A stretch of DNA of 64,000 nt, taken from the NCBI GenBank assembly GCA_024742485.1, contig JANSYK010000002.1, positions 992,001 to 1,056,000 of the forward strand, written 5' to 3'. Of the stretch, positions 53,298 to 62,314 are shown in pieces (the first letter of the stretch is position 1; each line of letters starts with the position of its first letter). The DNA is from Alphaproteobacteria bacterium. Its GTDB lineage: Bacteria; Pseudomonadota; Alphaproteobacteria; Rhizobiales; Rhizobiaceae. The position numbers and the translations under genes are program-made. A model generated the notes under the pieces. The model searched no databases. It had not been told where the DNA came from and was given only the letters and a program-made list of their open reading frames with translations.

Positions 53298-54308
53298 TCA
53301 GTTTGCGTCGAGATCGTAGAAATGCTCGATCAGCGTGTCGTAATTGGCGGTTCCGCCCGGCTGTTCAGCCATCAGGCCCTTCATCCGTTCCCAGGTCTTT
53401 TCCCGGGCTGCGGCAAGGTAGTTGGCCTTGGCTTCGCCTTCCAGCGACACGACCTTCATGCCGGCGGCATCAAGGGCTGCAAAGTCTTCGTCGCGCTTGG
53501 CCCGCAAGGCTGCAACGCTGTCCTTTTCATGCTGAATGGCGACATCCTGCAGGATCTTCTTGGATTCGTCGCTCAGGCTGTTCCATTTTTCCAGATTGAC
53601 GATGACGCCCAGATCGGTCGAGAAGAAGCACGGCTCGATGCGGTAGTTCAGGAACTCGTTCCATTTGAGGTCGATCAGGCCGATCTGTGTCCAGCCGGTG
53701 GCATCGACGACGCCACGCTGCAACGCGGAGTAGACCTCACCGGTCGGCAGGTCGATCACCTGAGCACCCAGATAGTTGGTAAAGAAGGCGTTGTAGACAT
53801 TGTTGCCGCGCAGCTTCAGACCCTCGACTTCCAGATTGCCGTCTGAATCGAAGGTCGGCGCTTCACGGGTCCACAGGTTGTAGCAGACACCGCTGTCGAA
53901 CCAGCCGAGATATTTCAGGCCCATTTTCTCCTGGTGAATCTTGTCGATCAGTTCGATGCCACCATTTTCGCGGGTTTCGACGGCCGTCAGGTTCGATGCC
54001 ACCATGGCATCCTTTTCCGGCAGGGCGCCGCCATAGAATGATCCGGGCGTGTAGACCATGTCGACAATTCCGTCGCGCACCGCGTCAGGTTGTTGGAACA
54101 TGCCGATGGCTTCCGGTCCGCCGCGCACGTCGATTTGCACCACGCCCTTGCCCGCTTCGTTCACCTTGTCCACGAAGGATAGGAAACTCTTGGTGTAGAT
54201 CAGGGTTTCCGGAAAGGCGTGTACCGCCGAAATCCTGTCTTCTGCCAGCGCGACGCCGGCGATGAGGGTTGATCCGGCGACGATGCCGCCCAGAACGATG
54301 TTTCTCAT
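53298..54308 (-). CDS. dctP: TRAP transporter substrate-binding protein (DctP)
   Basis: 336 residues with a signal peptide (MRNIVLGGIVAGSTLIAGVALA) and a DctP fold: AVHAFPETLIYTKSFLSFVDKVNEAGKG, MVYTPGSFYGGALPEKDAMVAS, and LRGNNVYNAFFTNYLGAQVIDLPTGEVYSALQRGVVDATGWTQ with the ligand-binding region. The usual carboxylate-binding arginine (K/L-L-R-x) is present at LKLRGNN. It binds a carboxylate in the periplasm; the adjacent catabolic genes suggest their substrate is its ligand. Confidence 0.92.
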   Translation of the reverse strand: MRNIVLGGIVAGSTLIAGVALAEDRISAVHAFPETLIYTKSFLSFVDKVNEAGKGVVQIDVRGGPEAIGMFQQPDAVRDGIVDMVYTPGSFYGGALPEKDAMVASNLTAVETRENGGIELIDKIHQEKMGLKYLGWFDSGVCYNLWTREAPTFDSDGNLEVEGLKLRGNNVYNAFFTNYLGAQVIDLPTGEVYSALQRGVVDATGWTQIGLIDLKWNEFLNYRIEPCFFSTDLGVIVNLEKWNSLSDESKKILQDVAIQHEKDSVAALRAKRDEDFAALDAAGMKVVSLEGEAKANYLAAAREKTWERMKGLMAEQPGGTANYDTLIEHFYDLDAN

Positions 54309-54380
54309 TGTCTTCCTCCATTGCTGGGAATGCGTTGACCGTCATTCCCCGGTTTAAAGGCTCTTTTCAGATGCCCAACT

Positions 54381-54398
54381 GCGCCGGCTTGCCGGCGC
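54381..54398 (-). terminator. Hairpin between leuD-like and dctP genes
   Basis: Perfect 8-bp stem GCGCCGGC / GCCGGCGC with a 2-nt loop, starting 3 nt after the leuD-type stop. Transcription from leuD can probably continue into dctP; no T tract is seen. Confidence 0.5.
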
Positions 54399-54401
54399 CT
54401 C

Positions 54402-55016
54402 TCAATCCGCCGCTGCGGGCCATGCCCACGACGCGGTTTGACTTCGATTGTTCCGAAACCTGTCGATGGCCGCAGCGTGCTGCAGCGTCAGGTCTATGTC
54501 GTCCCATCCATTGATCAGCTTGGTGCGCCAGCTCTCATCGAGTTCGAAGGGCAGCACCGTTTCCCCATGGGCAATCTGCCGGCGTTCAAGATCGATATGT
54601 GTGTCGGCCGCACCATCACCCAGCAATTCGGCAAGAAGCGCCGCGTGTTCCGGATCGATACGAGCCGGCAGAAGGCCATTATTAACCGCATTGCCGGCAA
54701 AGATGTCCCCGAAGCTCGGGGCGACAACCGCCCGGATTCCGGCATCGACAAGCGCGTAAACCGCCGCTTCCCGTGACGAACCGGTGCCGAAATGGTGTCC
54801 GGCGACCAATATGCTGATCCCGTCTTCCCGGTTGAGCGGAAAGGCCGGATGAAGGTCGCCCGTTTCGTCACGGCGAAGGTCGTGAAGCAGGTAGTCCCCA
54901 TAGCCTTCACTGCGCGGGACCGACATGAATCGGGCAGGGATCAACTGGTCGGTGTCCACGTGATCGAGCGGCAGGACGACAGTTCTCCCCTTGTGGCGTG
55001 TCCAGCCGGCCATCAT
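54402..55016 (-). CDS. Aconitase-family dehydratase small subunit (LeuD-like)
   Basis: 204 residues, the length of LeuD. The swivelling domain has TDQLIPARFM near 22-31, VAGHHFGTGSSREAAVYALVDAG (about 71-93) and APSFGDIFAGNAVNNGLLP. In biosynthetic LeuD the recognition loop after GSSRE normally reads HAPWAL; here it is AAVYAL, so the substrate is probably not isopropylmalate. Four-nt overlap with the large subunit gene. Citraconate, dimethylmaleate or a related unsaturated diacid are candidates (inference). Confidence 0.88.
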   Translation of the reverse strand: MMAGWTRHKGRTVVLPLDHVDTDQLIPARFMSVPRSEGYGDYLLHDLRRDETGDLHPAFPLNREDGISILVAGHHFGTGSSREAAVYALVDAGIRAVVAPSFGDIFAGNAVNNGLLPARIDPEHAALLAELLGDGAADTHIDLERRQIAHGETVLPFELDESWRTKLINGWDDIDLTLQHAAAIDRFRNNRSQTASWAWPAAAD

Positions 55017-56419
55017 GCAGCCCTCCTGTCGAGCAGTTGCCGGACATCCGAAATCTGGCCGGTGACGGCGGCCGCGGCAACCATGGCAGGCGACATCAGA
55101 TGGGTGCGGGCGCCGCGACCCTGCCGGCCACGGAAATTACGGTTTGTCGACGAGGCGCAGCGCTCTCCCGGTGCAACCACATCGCCATTCATGCCGACGC
55201 ATAGTGAACAACCGGACTCGGCCCATTCGAGACCGGCCTCGGTGAAAATCCGGTCAAGACCTTCCTGTTCCGCCTGTGCCTTGACGCGCGCCGAACCGGG
55301 CGAAACCAGTCCGGGCACCTTGGCGCGGCGTCCGGCGAGTACCGCACTTGCGGCACGAAGGTCCTCGATCCGGCCATTGGTGCAGGATCCGATGAACACT
55401 TGATCGACAGGCGTTCCGGCAATCGGCTGTCCGGCCGAGAGCCCCATATAGTCGAGCGCCGTCTTCGCGGCTTCGGCCCTTTGATCCGGCAGGTGTGCGG
55501 GATCGGGAATGCTGGCATTGACGGGCACGGCCTGTTCCGGGCTGGTGCCCCATGTCACGGTCGGCGCTATGTCGGCCGCATCGAAATGCGCGGTGCGCGC
55601 AAATTCCGCCTGATCGTCGGATTTGAGCGTGGCCCATGCCTCCACGGCCTTTTCCCAGGCATCGCCACGTGGCGCGAAGGGCCGGCCTTTGACATAGGCC
55701 ATTGTCGTTTCATCCGGCGCGATCATGCCAAATCGCGCACCGCCCTCGATGGACAGGTTGCAAAGGGTCATGCGCCCTTCCATCGACAGGCCGGTGATCG
55801 CGCTGCCGGCATATTCCACCGCATGTCCCTGTGCGCCGCCGGTACCGAGGGTGGCGATCCAGTTCAGGGCGATGTCTTTTGCAGTCACGCCCGGGCCAAG
55901 GGTGCCCTCGACCATGATCCGCATGGCCAACGGTTTCCGCTGCCAGATGGTCTGGGTCGCCAGAACGTGGGCCACCTGGGTGGCGCCGATCCCGAATGCC
56001 AGCGCACCGAAGGCGCCATGGGTTGATGTGTGGCTGTCGCCACAATTGATCAGGAGACCCGGCAGGGTCAGGCCCTGTTCCGGCCCGATCACATGGACAA
56101 TGCCTTGCCGCGGATCGTCCAGATCGAAGAGCTGCAGCCCGTGCTGTTTCGTGTTGGTTCTCAGTGTTTCGATCATCCGGCTGATCTGGGGAGGCATGCC
56201 CCGATCGCGGTTCCGGGTCGGCGCGTAGTGATCGACGACGCCGAAAGTCAACGACGGCGCGCTAACGGAGGCACCGCGCGCCGCCAAATTGGCAAAGGCG
56301 TGATGGGATCCCTCATGCACCAGGTGGCGGTCGACCCACAGCAATGACGTGCCGTCGTCGCGCTGCAGGATCTCATGGGCCGACCAGAGTCTGTCGAGAA
56401 GGGTGGCGGGCATTGTCAT
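55013..56419 (-). CDS. Aconitase-family dehydratase large subunit (LeuC-like)
   Basis: 468 residues with all three [4Fe-4S] cysteines: C346 in FIGSCTNGRIEDLR and C404/C407 in SGCSLCVGMNGD, plus GDSHTSTHGAFGALAFGIG. It catalyses a reversible hydration-dehydration of a hydroxy-diacid with LeuD. Its ATG overlaps the stop of the upstream GntR gene (ATGA) and its own stop overlaps leuD, so regulator and enzyme are co-translated. Context points to catabolism, not leucine synthesis; a duplicate biosynthetic pair is expected elsewhere. Confidence 0.9.
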   Translation of the reverse strand: MTMPATLLDRLWSAHEILQRDDGTSLLWVDRHLVHEGSHHAFANLAARGASVSAPSLTFGVVDHYAPTRNRDRGMPPQISRMIETLRTNTKQHGLQLFDLDDPRQGIVHVIGPEQGLTLPGLLINCGDSHTSTHGAFGALAFGIGATQVAHVLATQTIWQRKPLAMRIMVEGTLGPGVTAKDIALNWIATLGTGGAQGHAVEYAGSAITGLSMEGRMTLCNLSIEGGARFGMIAPDETTMAYVKGRPFAPRGDAWEKAVEAWATLKSDDQAEFARTAHFDAADIAPTVTWGTSPEQAVPVNASIPDPAHLPDQRAEAAKTALDYMGLSAGQPIAGTPVDQVFIGSCTNGRIEDLRAASAVLAGRRAKVPGLVSPGSARVKAQAEQEGLDRIFTEAGLEWAESGCSLCVGMNGDVVAPGERCASSTNRNFRGRQGRGARTHLMSPAMVAAAAVTGQISDVRQLLDRRAA

Positions 56420-57198
56420 GCGCCACCGTCATCATGCTGGCCGATGGCCGGTTCCCAATGGCGGGTGTTGCCGCTGCCAACCCGCGACAGCGACATGTCC
56501 AGCCGGAACATGTCGGGGCGGTAGAGTGCCGACAGATATTCCACGCCATTGTTGTCCACATCCCTGACGACCCGTTTGAGCGACAAGAGGGCGGAGCCGA
56601 CGGCGACACCCAATGCCTCCGCGACGTCCGGGCCTGCTAGGGTGGCCGACACGGATTGATGGGCTTCCTTGATCTGCACGCCGCTGCGCTCAAGCAGTTT
56701 GAACAATGGCGTCGTGGCCAGATCGTCCTCTGAATAATTCTGGGCAATCGACGCCGGGACATAGGTCGTCAGATGCGAAAAGGGAGCGTTTTCGGCGATC
56801 CGGACCCGGGTGGCGATCTGAACCTTTTCCTGTTTCGAAAGGTCCATGGCCCGCGTCACGAATTCCGGCGCTGGCCCGTAGGAGAAAGACAGCAGGCGCG
56901 CAGTGGTGCTCTGTCCCATCTCCGCAAGCTGCGGCATCAGGGTGGTGAAATCCATCGCCACCGGTTTTTCCTGCTGGTCGGTTCTGCGGACGGTCGAGCC
57001 ACTGCCGGCGCGCCGGACGATCAGACCGCTATCCGCCAGGACATCGAGCGCCCTGCGAACCGTGACGCGCGAGACACCGAAACTCTCCGCAAGGCGCTGC
57101 TCTCCGGGCAGGCTTTCCCCAACACCAAGCTGCCCGTCGGCGATCTGATCGCGCAGGGACAGATAGACGCGTCGCGCCTTGGCACCCTCAGGAAGCAT
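56416..57198 (-). CDS. GntR family regulator, HutC/UTRA subfamily
   Basis: 260 residues from ATG 57198. Winged helix (ARRVYLSLRDQIADGQLGVGESLPGEQRLAESFGVSRVTVRRALDVLADSGLIVRRAGSGSTV) and a UTRA effector domain ending SALLSLKRVVRDVDNNGVEYLSALYRPDMFRLDMSL. It is the first gene of the leftward operon and faces the rightward operon, with a perfect palindrome in between. Probably a repressor released by the pathway substrate or an intermediate. Confidence 0.9.
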   Translation of the reverse strand: MLPEGAKARRVYLSLRDQIADGQLGVGESLPGEQRLAESFGVSRVTVRRALDVLADSGLIVRRAGSGSTVRRTDQQEKPVAMDFTTLMPQLAEMGQSTTARLLSFSYGPAPEFVTRAMDLSKQEKVQIATRVRIAENAPFSHLTTYVPASIAQNYSEDDLATTPLFKLLERSGVQIKEAHQSVSATLAGPDVAEALGVAVGSALLSLKRVVRDVDNNGVEYLSALYRPDMFRLDMSLSRVGSGNTRHWEPAIGQHDDGGA

Positions 57199-57327
57199 GG
57201 CAGTCCCACGTCTTTCCACGTCTCGAAATCCTCCCAAAAATCGCCCATATGGTAGCTCGGCTTTTGAAAAAATCAAGCTAATGTATTTTTTGGTCGTAAT
57301 TTTTTGTCTTAACAAATGACCATAACA

Positions 57328-57345
57328 TGTATTATAGATAATACA
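57328..57345. promoter_or_regulatory. Candidate HutC-type operator
   Basis: Perfect palindrome TGTATTAT-AG-ATAATACA in the 168-bp divergent region, 21 bp upstream of the rightward start codon. Its TGTA...TACA ends match the style of HutC-family operators. The surrounding region is AT-rich, as expected for promoters. Confidence 0.6.
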
Positions 57346-57366
57346 GGTTGATCATGGGAGGATGAG

Positions 57367-57936
57367 ATGCCAATTGTCGAATTGCATCTCCTGGAAGGCT
57401 ATGGATCGGATGTAAAGCGCCGCCTCGGCGAGGCGTTGACCGATGCGGTGCGCTTTGTTTTGCCGGCCGATCCTGACGCTGTCACCATCATGATCCACGA
57501 AATGCAGCCCGATGCCTATTACCGCGGCCGCAGGCCGCGCAACCCTGCATCGGCGCATCCTGAACCGGCGACCGCGGTCAAAACGTTCCTGCAGGCCATG
57601 GAGCAGCGGGACCTGGACAGGGCCGAAGCCATGCTGGATGACAATTTCACGATGCAGTTTCCCGGAACCGGTCCCATGACCCGGCTTGTTGAATTGCTTG
57701 ATTGGGCCGGACCGCGCTACCGTTTTGTGACCAAGACCTATGAGGGATTTGATGCGCTGCAGACAGCCGGTCCCGCCTCCGTTGTCTATTGCCGGGGAAC
57801 TCTCTCCGGTGAATGGCCGGATGGGACGGGTTTCGATGGCATCCGCTTCATTGACCGGTTCGAGTTGGTTGGCGGGAAAATCACCAGACAGGACGTCTGG
57901 AACGATATTGCTGAAACCAGAACGAGTGGTGGTTAG
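57367..57936 (+). CDS. Tautomerase-like plus NTF2/SnoaL-like fusion protein
   Basis: 189 residues. Residues 1-58 look like a 4-oxalocrotonate-tautomerase-type unit: Pro2 directly after Met, the strand PIVELHLLEGYGSDVKRRLGEALTDAV and the second strand AVTIMIHEMQPDAYYRGG-like ending. Residues 66-185 form an NTF2/SnoaL fold (TFLQAMEQRDLDRAEAMLDDNFTMQFPGTGPM, GIRFIDRFELVGGKITRQDVWND). Both parts suggest isomerisation of an unsaturated acid. ATG 57367 follows GGGAGG with 5-nt spacing. First gene of the rightward operon. Confidence 0.75.
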   Translation: MPIVELHLLEGYGSDVKRRLGEALTDAVRFVLPADPDAVTIMIHEMQPDAYYRGRRPRNPASAHPEPATAVKTFLQAMEQRDLDRAEAMLDDNFTMQFPGTGPMTRLVELLDWAGPRYRFVTKTYEGFDALQTAGPASVVYCRGTLSGEWPDGTGFDGIRFIDRFELVGGKITRQDVWNDIAETRTSGG

Positions 57937-57942
57937 TTCGAC

Positions 57943-59637
57943 ATGAGTGACATTGATCCCATCACCCTATCGGTTCTGGCCGGGCGCATGGAGCAGATTG
58001 CCGACGAAATGGATGCAACGCTGTTCCGGGCCGCGTTCAACCCCATCATTGCCGAAGCTCATGATGCGAGCCATGGTTTGTACCACGCTGAAACCGGCGA
58101 CACGCTGGTGCAGGGCAAATCCGGCCTGCCGATCTTTGTCGGAGTCATGTCCTTTGCCGTTCAGGCGGTCATCGAAAAGGCTGCCATTGATGGCGACCTA
58201 GCGGATGGTGACATCTATATTTTCAACGACGCCCATATTGGCGGGACTCATCTCAGCGACATGCGGCTTGTCAGACCCTATTTCCGCGATGGCCGGCTGT
58301 TTTGCTATCTGGCGTCGGTGGGGCACTGGCACGACGTCGGCGGCGCCGTTCCGGGCAATTACAATCCCGCCGCCACCGAAGTGTTTCAGGAGGCTTTCGT
58401 TCTGCCGCCGGTCAAGCTGGCCCGGGGCGGCGAAGTCAATCAGGACATCATCGACATCCTGCTTCGCAACACCCGCCTGCCGCAATCGGCCATGGGTGAC
58501 CTGAACGGGCAGATGGGGGCTCTTGATCTCGGCGTCAGGCGAATGGACGAATTGCTGGATGAATACGGTGCGGACACCATCCGGTCCGCGCTGGATGCGC
58601 TGGGACACCGGGCCGAAGCATTGATGCGGTCCGAACTGGAGGCTCTGCCAAACGGGCGCTGGGAAGCCGAAGATTTCCTCGACAATGACGGCATTACCGA
58701 TGACCCGCTGACGATCCGAGTCGGACTGGAAATAAAGGATGACACCATGCGCCTCGATTTCACCGGCACAGCGGCGCAGTGCGCAGGCCCGGTGAACATT
58801 GCGCTGCCCACCACGGTGGCGACCGCCTATGTGGCGATCAAGCATATCTTTCCCGCATTGCCTGCCAATGCCGGTGTGATGCGGCCGATTGAGGTCGAAG
58901 TGCCGGGAGGTTCGTTGCTGTCGGCGCAATTTCCTGCCCCGACCGGTGGCTATACAGAAACCATCTTGCGGATGATCGACGTGATTTTCTCGGCCTTTGC
59001 AAAGGCGGCGCCCGAACGGGTGGTGGCCAATGCCTACGGCACGATCAACGCGCTGTCGATCGCCGGCAAGCGCAGCAATGGTCAGCCCTGGGTCATGTTC
59101 AGTTTTTACGGCGGCGGACATGGCGGTTCGCCCGAAACGGACGGGCTGAACCACGGAAATGCTCCCATTTCAACCGCAACCATTCCGCCAATGGAAATTC
59201 TGGAGGCGGCCTATCCGGTGATGTTCCGGCAGTGGGCCCTACGTGCCGACAGTGCCGGCATTGGCACCCATCGCGGCGGCATGGGTGCGATTTACGAGAT
59301 CGAGGTGCTGGAGGAAAATGGCGCGGAGGCGTTTCTTTTCGGCGAGCGCGGACGCTTTTCGCCCAAGGGCATAGCCGATGGAGGAGACGCCGCGCTCAAT
59401 GTCTTTTCCTATGAACAGGATGATGGCTGGAAACAGCCTCCGCTTGCTTCCAAGATTCGCGGCATACAGTTGAAGCAGGGCCAGGCGGTTCGGCTCGAAA
59501 CGCCGGGCGGCGGCGGTTACGGTGCAGCCGAGCAGCGCCAGGCGGCCGACGTGGCACTGGATGTTGCCCGTGGTCTCGTCAGCGCCGAAGAAGCCGACCG
59601 CGCCTATGGACCAGACTGGCGGGAGATCTCGTCATGA
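57943..59637 (+). CDS. hyuB: Hydantoinase B/oxoprolinase subunit
   Basis: 564 residues. Family features: ITLSVLAGRMEQIADEMDATLFRAAFNPIIAEAHDASHGLYH, FNDAHIGGTHLSDM, SVGHWHDVGGAVPGNYNPAATEVFQE and GGGGYG near the C terminus. With HyuA it forms ATP-dependent amidohydrolases (N-methylhydantoinase, 5-oxoprolinase) or acetone-carboxylase-like enzymes. Six nt after the fusion gene and ATGA overlap with hyuA. The substrate is not known. Confidence 0.9.
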   Translation: MSDIDPITLSVLAGRMEQIADEMDATLFRAAFNPIIAEAHDASHGLYHAETGDTLVQGKSGLPIFVGVMSFAVQAVIEKAAIDGDLADGDIYIFNDAHIGGTHLSDMRLVRPYFRDGRLFCYLASVGHWHDVGGAVPGNYNPAATEVFQEAFVLPPVKLARGGEVNQDIIDILLRNTRLPQSAMGDLNGQMGALDLGVRRMDELLDEYGADTIRSALDALGHRAEALMRSELEALPNGRWEAEDFLDNDGITDDPLTIRVGLEIKDDTMRLDFTGTAAQCAGPVNIALPTTVATAYVAIKHIFPALPANAGVMRPIEVEVPGGSLLSAQFPAPTGGYTETILRMIDVIFSAFAKAAPERVVANAYGTINALSIAGKRSNGQPWVMFSFYGGGHGGSPETDGLNHGNAPISTATIPPMEILEAAYPVMFRQWALRADSAGIGTHRGGMGAIYEIEVLEENGAEAFLFGERGRFSPKGIADGGDAALNVFSYEQDDGWKQPPLASKIRGIQLKQGQAVRLETPGGGGYGAAEQRQAADVALDVARGLVSAEEADRAYGPDWREISS

Positions 59638-61697
59638 GCGGGCGTATGATTGGTGTTGATGTCGGTGGCACATTTACCGATGTTTTTGTGCTCAACGAGG
59701 CCGATGGCACAGCATCGGTTGCCAAGGTTCCCACCACGCGGCCGGATCAGTCAGGCGGATTTCTCGACGGGATCGGGCGCGAAGTGTCCGATCTGTCGCA
59801 GATTGCCGTCGTGGTCCATGGCACGACTGCCGGCACCAATGCGTTGCTGGAGCGCAAGGGTGCCAGGACCGGGGTCATCTGTACCGCGGGCCTGCGCGAC
59901 GTTCTGGAAATGCGTCGCCGCGATCGGCCCCGCACCTGGGGCCTGCGCGGTGATTTCGAACCGGTTGTCGACCGCCGCAACCGGCTGGAGGTTCCGGAAC
60001 GCACCCTGGCGGACGGCACCATCCGAACGCCCGTTGATCTTGATGCCGTTCGGGCTGCCGCTACGCAACTGTTGAGCCAGGATTGCGCCGCGGTTTCCAT
60101 CCTGTTTGCCAACGCCTATGCCAATCCGGAAAACGAGGCCGCCGCCGTGGCGGCGGTTCGCGACATGTGGCCCAATCCGCATGTCTCGGCGTCCTCGGAG
60201 ATTCTGCCTGAAATTCGCGAGTTCGAACGGTTTTCCACCACGGCGCTCAACGCCTATCTGCAACCCGAGGTATCTGGCTATCTCGGCCGCCTCGAAGCTG
60301 CACTTAAATCCGGGGGCTTTGACGGCGAATTCATGATCGTCCAGTCCAATGGCGGGGTCATGGCCGTGGACACGGCATGCCGCCTGCCGGTGCGCACGGC
60401 GTTGTCGGGGCCGGCAGCCGGTGTCATTGCCGCCGGTTACATTGCATCATCGGCCGGTTTCGACAATGTGATTACCGGCGATATGGGCGGCACCAGTTTC
60501 GATGTCTCTCTGATTGCCGAGGGGCAGTCGATGCTCTCGCCGCAAACCTCCATTGATTTTGGCATGGTTGTCCGTGCACCGATGATCGAAATCACCACCA
60601 TCGGTGCCGGTGGCGGTTCCATCGCCTGGGTCGACAAGGGCGGCTTGCTCAATATCGGGCCTGAAAGTGCCGGCTCCGATCCCGGCCCGGTCGCCTATGG
60701 GCTGGGCAATGATCGGCCAACGGTTACCGACGCGAATGTCGTTCTGGGCCGGATCGATCCGGACAATCCCATTGGCGGTCAGCTGGAACGCCTTGATGTC
60801 GAGGCGGCAGCAAGGGCCATCGACACCCATGTCGGTAGGCCGCTTGACCTGGACACGCTGTCGGCGGCGGAAGCGATATTGCGCGTGGCGAATTCACGCA
60901 TGGCCGGGGCCATCCGGCTTGTTAGCATCGAACGCGGGTACGATCCCAAGCGCTTTGCCTTCATGCCATTCGGCGGCGGCGGTGCGCTGCATGCCGGCGC
61001 GATGCTCGCCGAGGTCGGGATTGCCCGCGCCATCGTACCGCGATATCCGGGTGTGACCTCGGCCATGGGATGCGTGATCGCCGACATGCGTCAGGACTTT
61101 GTGCAGACGATCAACACGCTTGTCAGCGGTCTGGACGAAGAGGTGCTCGGTCAACATATGCAGACCCACACGGACCAGGGCATGGCGCTGCTGGATGCGG
61201 CACGGACCAGTTTCGAGACGCGGAAAGTCAGTTTCGAACTCGACATGGCCTATATTGGACAGACGCACACCGTCTCCGTTCCGCTATCGGTCCAGATGGA
61301 GGGGAACACGGTGTCCGTGCCGTCGAAATCCGAGATCGAGGTCGCCTTCGACCGGGCCTACGAGGCAACCTTCGGGCGGCTCCTCAAAAATGGCGTCCGG
61401 CGGATCATCAACTTGCGCAGCGCGGTGACCGGATTGCGTCCGAAATTCGACCTTCGGACCCTTGCACCGGCAACAAGTGGCCCGGTTGCACCAAAATCAA
61501 CACGTTCGGTGCATTTTGACGACCGTTGGCATGAAACGGCGATCCATGACCGCCTTGCTCTTCCGGTCGGGACGCAAATAGATGGTCCGGCCATACTGGA
61601 GCAACCCGACACGACGGTTCTCATCGAGCCTGGGCTGACCGGACGCGTCGACCGTTTCGGCAACACGATAATCGAACCCTCGGAGGACGTCCGATGA
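59634..61697 (+). CDS. hyuA: Hydantoinase A/oxoprolinase subunit
   Basis: 687 residues, ASKHA-type ATPase: MIGVDVGGTFTDVFVLNE, VVHGTTAGTNALLERKGARTGVICTAGLRDVLEMRRRDRPRTWGL, TGDMGGTSFDVSLIAEG and PFGGGGALHAGAMLAEVGI. It activates the substrate by ATP-dependent phosphorylation for the HyuB part. Start and stop codons overlap both neighbours by 4 nt, supporting equal expression. Confidence 0.9.
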   Translation: MSGRMIGVDVGGTFTDVFVLNEADGTASVAKVPTTRPDQSGGFLDGIGREVSDLSQIAVVVHGTTAGTNALLERKGARTGVICTAGLRDVLEMRRRDRPRTWGLRGDFEPVVDRRNRLEVPERTLADGTIRTPVDLDAVRAAATQLLSQDCAAVSILFANAYANPENEAAAVAAVRDMWPNPHVSASSEILPEIREFERFSTTALNAYLQPEVSGYLGRLEAALKSGGFDGEFMIVQSNGGVMAVDTACRLPVRTALSGPAAGVIAAGYIASSAGFDNVITGDMGGTSFDVSLIAEGQSMLSPQTSIDFGMVVRAPMIEITTIGAGGGSIAWVDKGGLLNIGPESAGSDPGPVAYGLGNDRPTVTDANVVLGRIDPDNPIGGQLERLDVEAAARAIDTHVGRPLDLDTLSAAEAILRVANSRMAGAIRLVSIERGYDPKRFAFMPFGGGGALHAGAMLAEVGIARAIVPRYPGVTSAMGCVIADMRQDFVQTINTLVSGLDEEVLGQHMQTHTDQGMALLDAARTSFETRKVSFELDMAYIGQTHTVSVPLSVQMEGNTVSVPSKSEIEVAFDRAYEATFGRLLKNGVRRIINLRSAVTGLRPKFDLRTLAPATSGPVAPKSTRSVHFDDRWHETAIHDRLALPVGTQIDGPAILEQPDTTVLIEPGLTGRVDRFGNTIIEPSEDVR

Positions 61698-62314
61698 GCG
61701 ATCCGAAAGACTGGGATCTCACACGCACCGCCTTGCTGACGATTGATCTGCAGAATGATTTTATCCATCCGGAAGGCGCCTATGGGAGGGCCGGTCAGAC
61801 AGCCGAGAACATAGCGGCATTGCCGACCCGGGTAGCGCCGATCGCCGCTGCATTACGGGCAAGGGGTGGAACATATGTTTCGGCCCAATTCACGCTTGTT
61901 CCGGGTCCCGATGGCGAACCGTTGATTGCGCCGCATCTCAAGCAGCTTCGACCGTTCCTTGGCCGCGGCGATTTTGCTCCCGGCAGTTTCGGACATGCAC
62001 TTGTCGATTCGCTTCAACCGGCTGATTTCGTGATCGAAAAGGTCGCCTATTCGGCCTTCTACCAAACCCGGCTGGAGTACATCATGCGGGCCGTCGACAT
62101 TGACCGGCTGATCGTCGGTGGGATTGTCACCAATGGCGGTGTGGCCTCGACGCTGCGGGATGCGCATCTGCGGAACATCGAAACCGTCATGCTCACCGAC
62201 GGATGCGCTGCCTTCCGGCAGGATGTGCATGATGCGACCCTCCTTTCGCTGGGGACGGTGACCCGTCAAATGCAATGCAACGACGCATTGACATGGTTGG
62301 AGGATTCGGCATGA
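61694..62314 (+). CDS. Isochorismatase-fold hydrolase lacking the catalytic cysteine
   Basis: 206 residues. Family residues D18 (LTIDLQNDF) and K116 (VIEKVAYSAF) are present, but at the nucleophile position the sequence is IVTNGGVASTLRDA, giving Gly149 instead of Cys. In true isochorismatases (PhzD type) this position is also non-Cys and the enzyme cleaves a vinyl ether; Cys members are amidases. So this is probably not a Cys amidase. ATGA overlaps on both sides. Confidence 0.87.
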   Translation: MSDPKDWDLTRTALLTIDLQNDFIHPEGAYGRAGQTAENIAALPTRVAPIAAALRARGGTYVSAQFTLVPGPDGEPLIAPHLKQLRPFLGRGDFAPGSFGHALVDSLQPADFVIEKVAYSAFYQTRLEYIMRAVDIDRLIVGGIVTNGGVASTLRDAHLRNIETVMLTDGCAAFRQDVHDATLLSLGTVTRQMQCNDALTWLEDSA

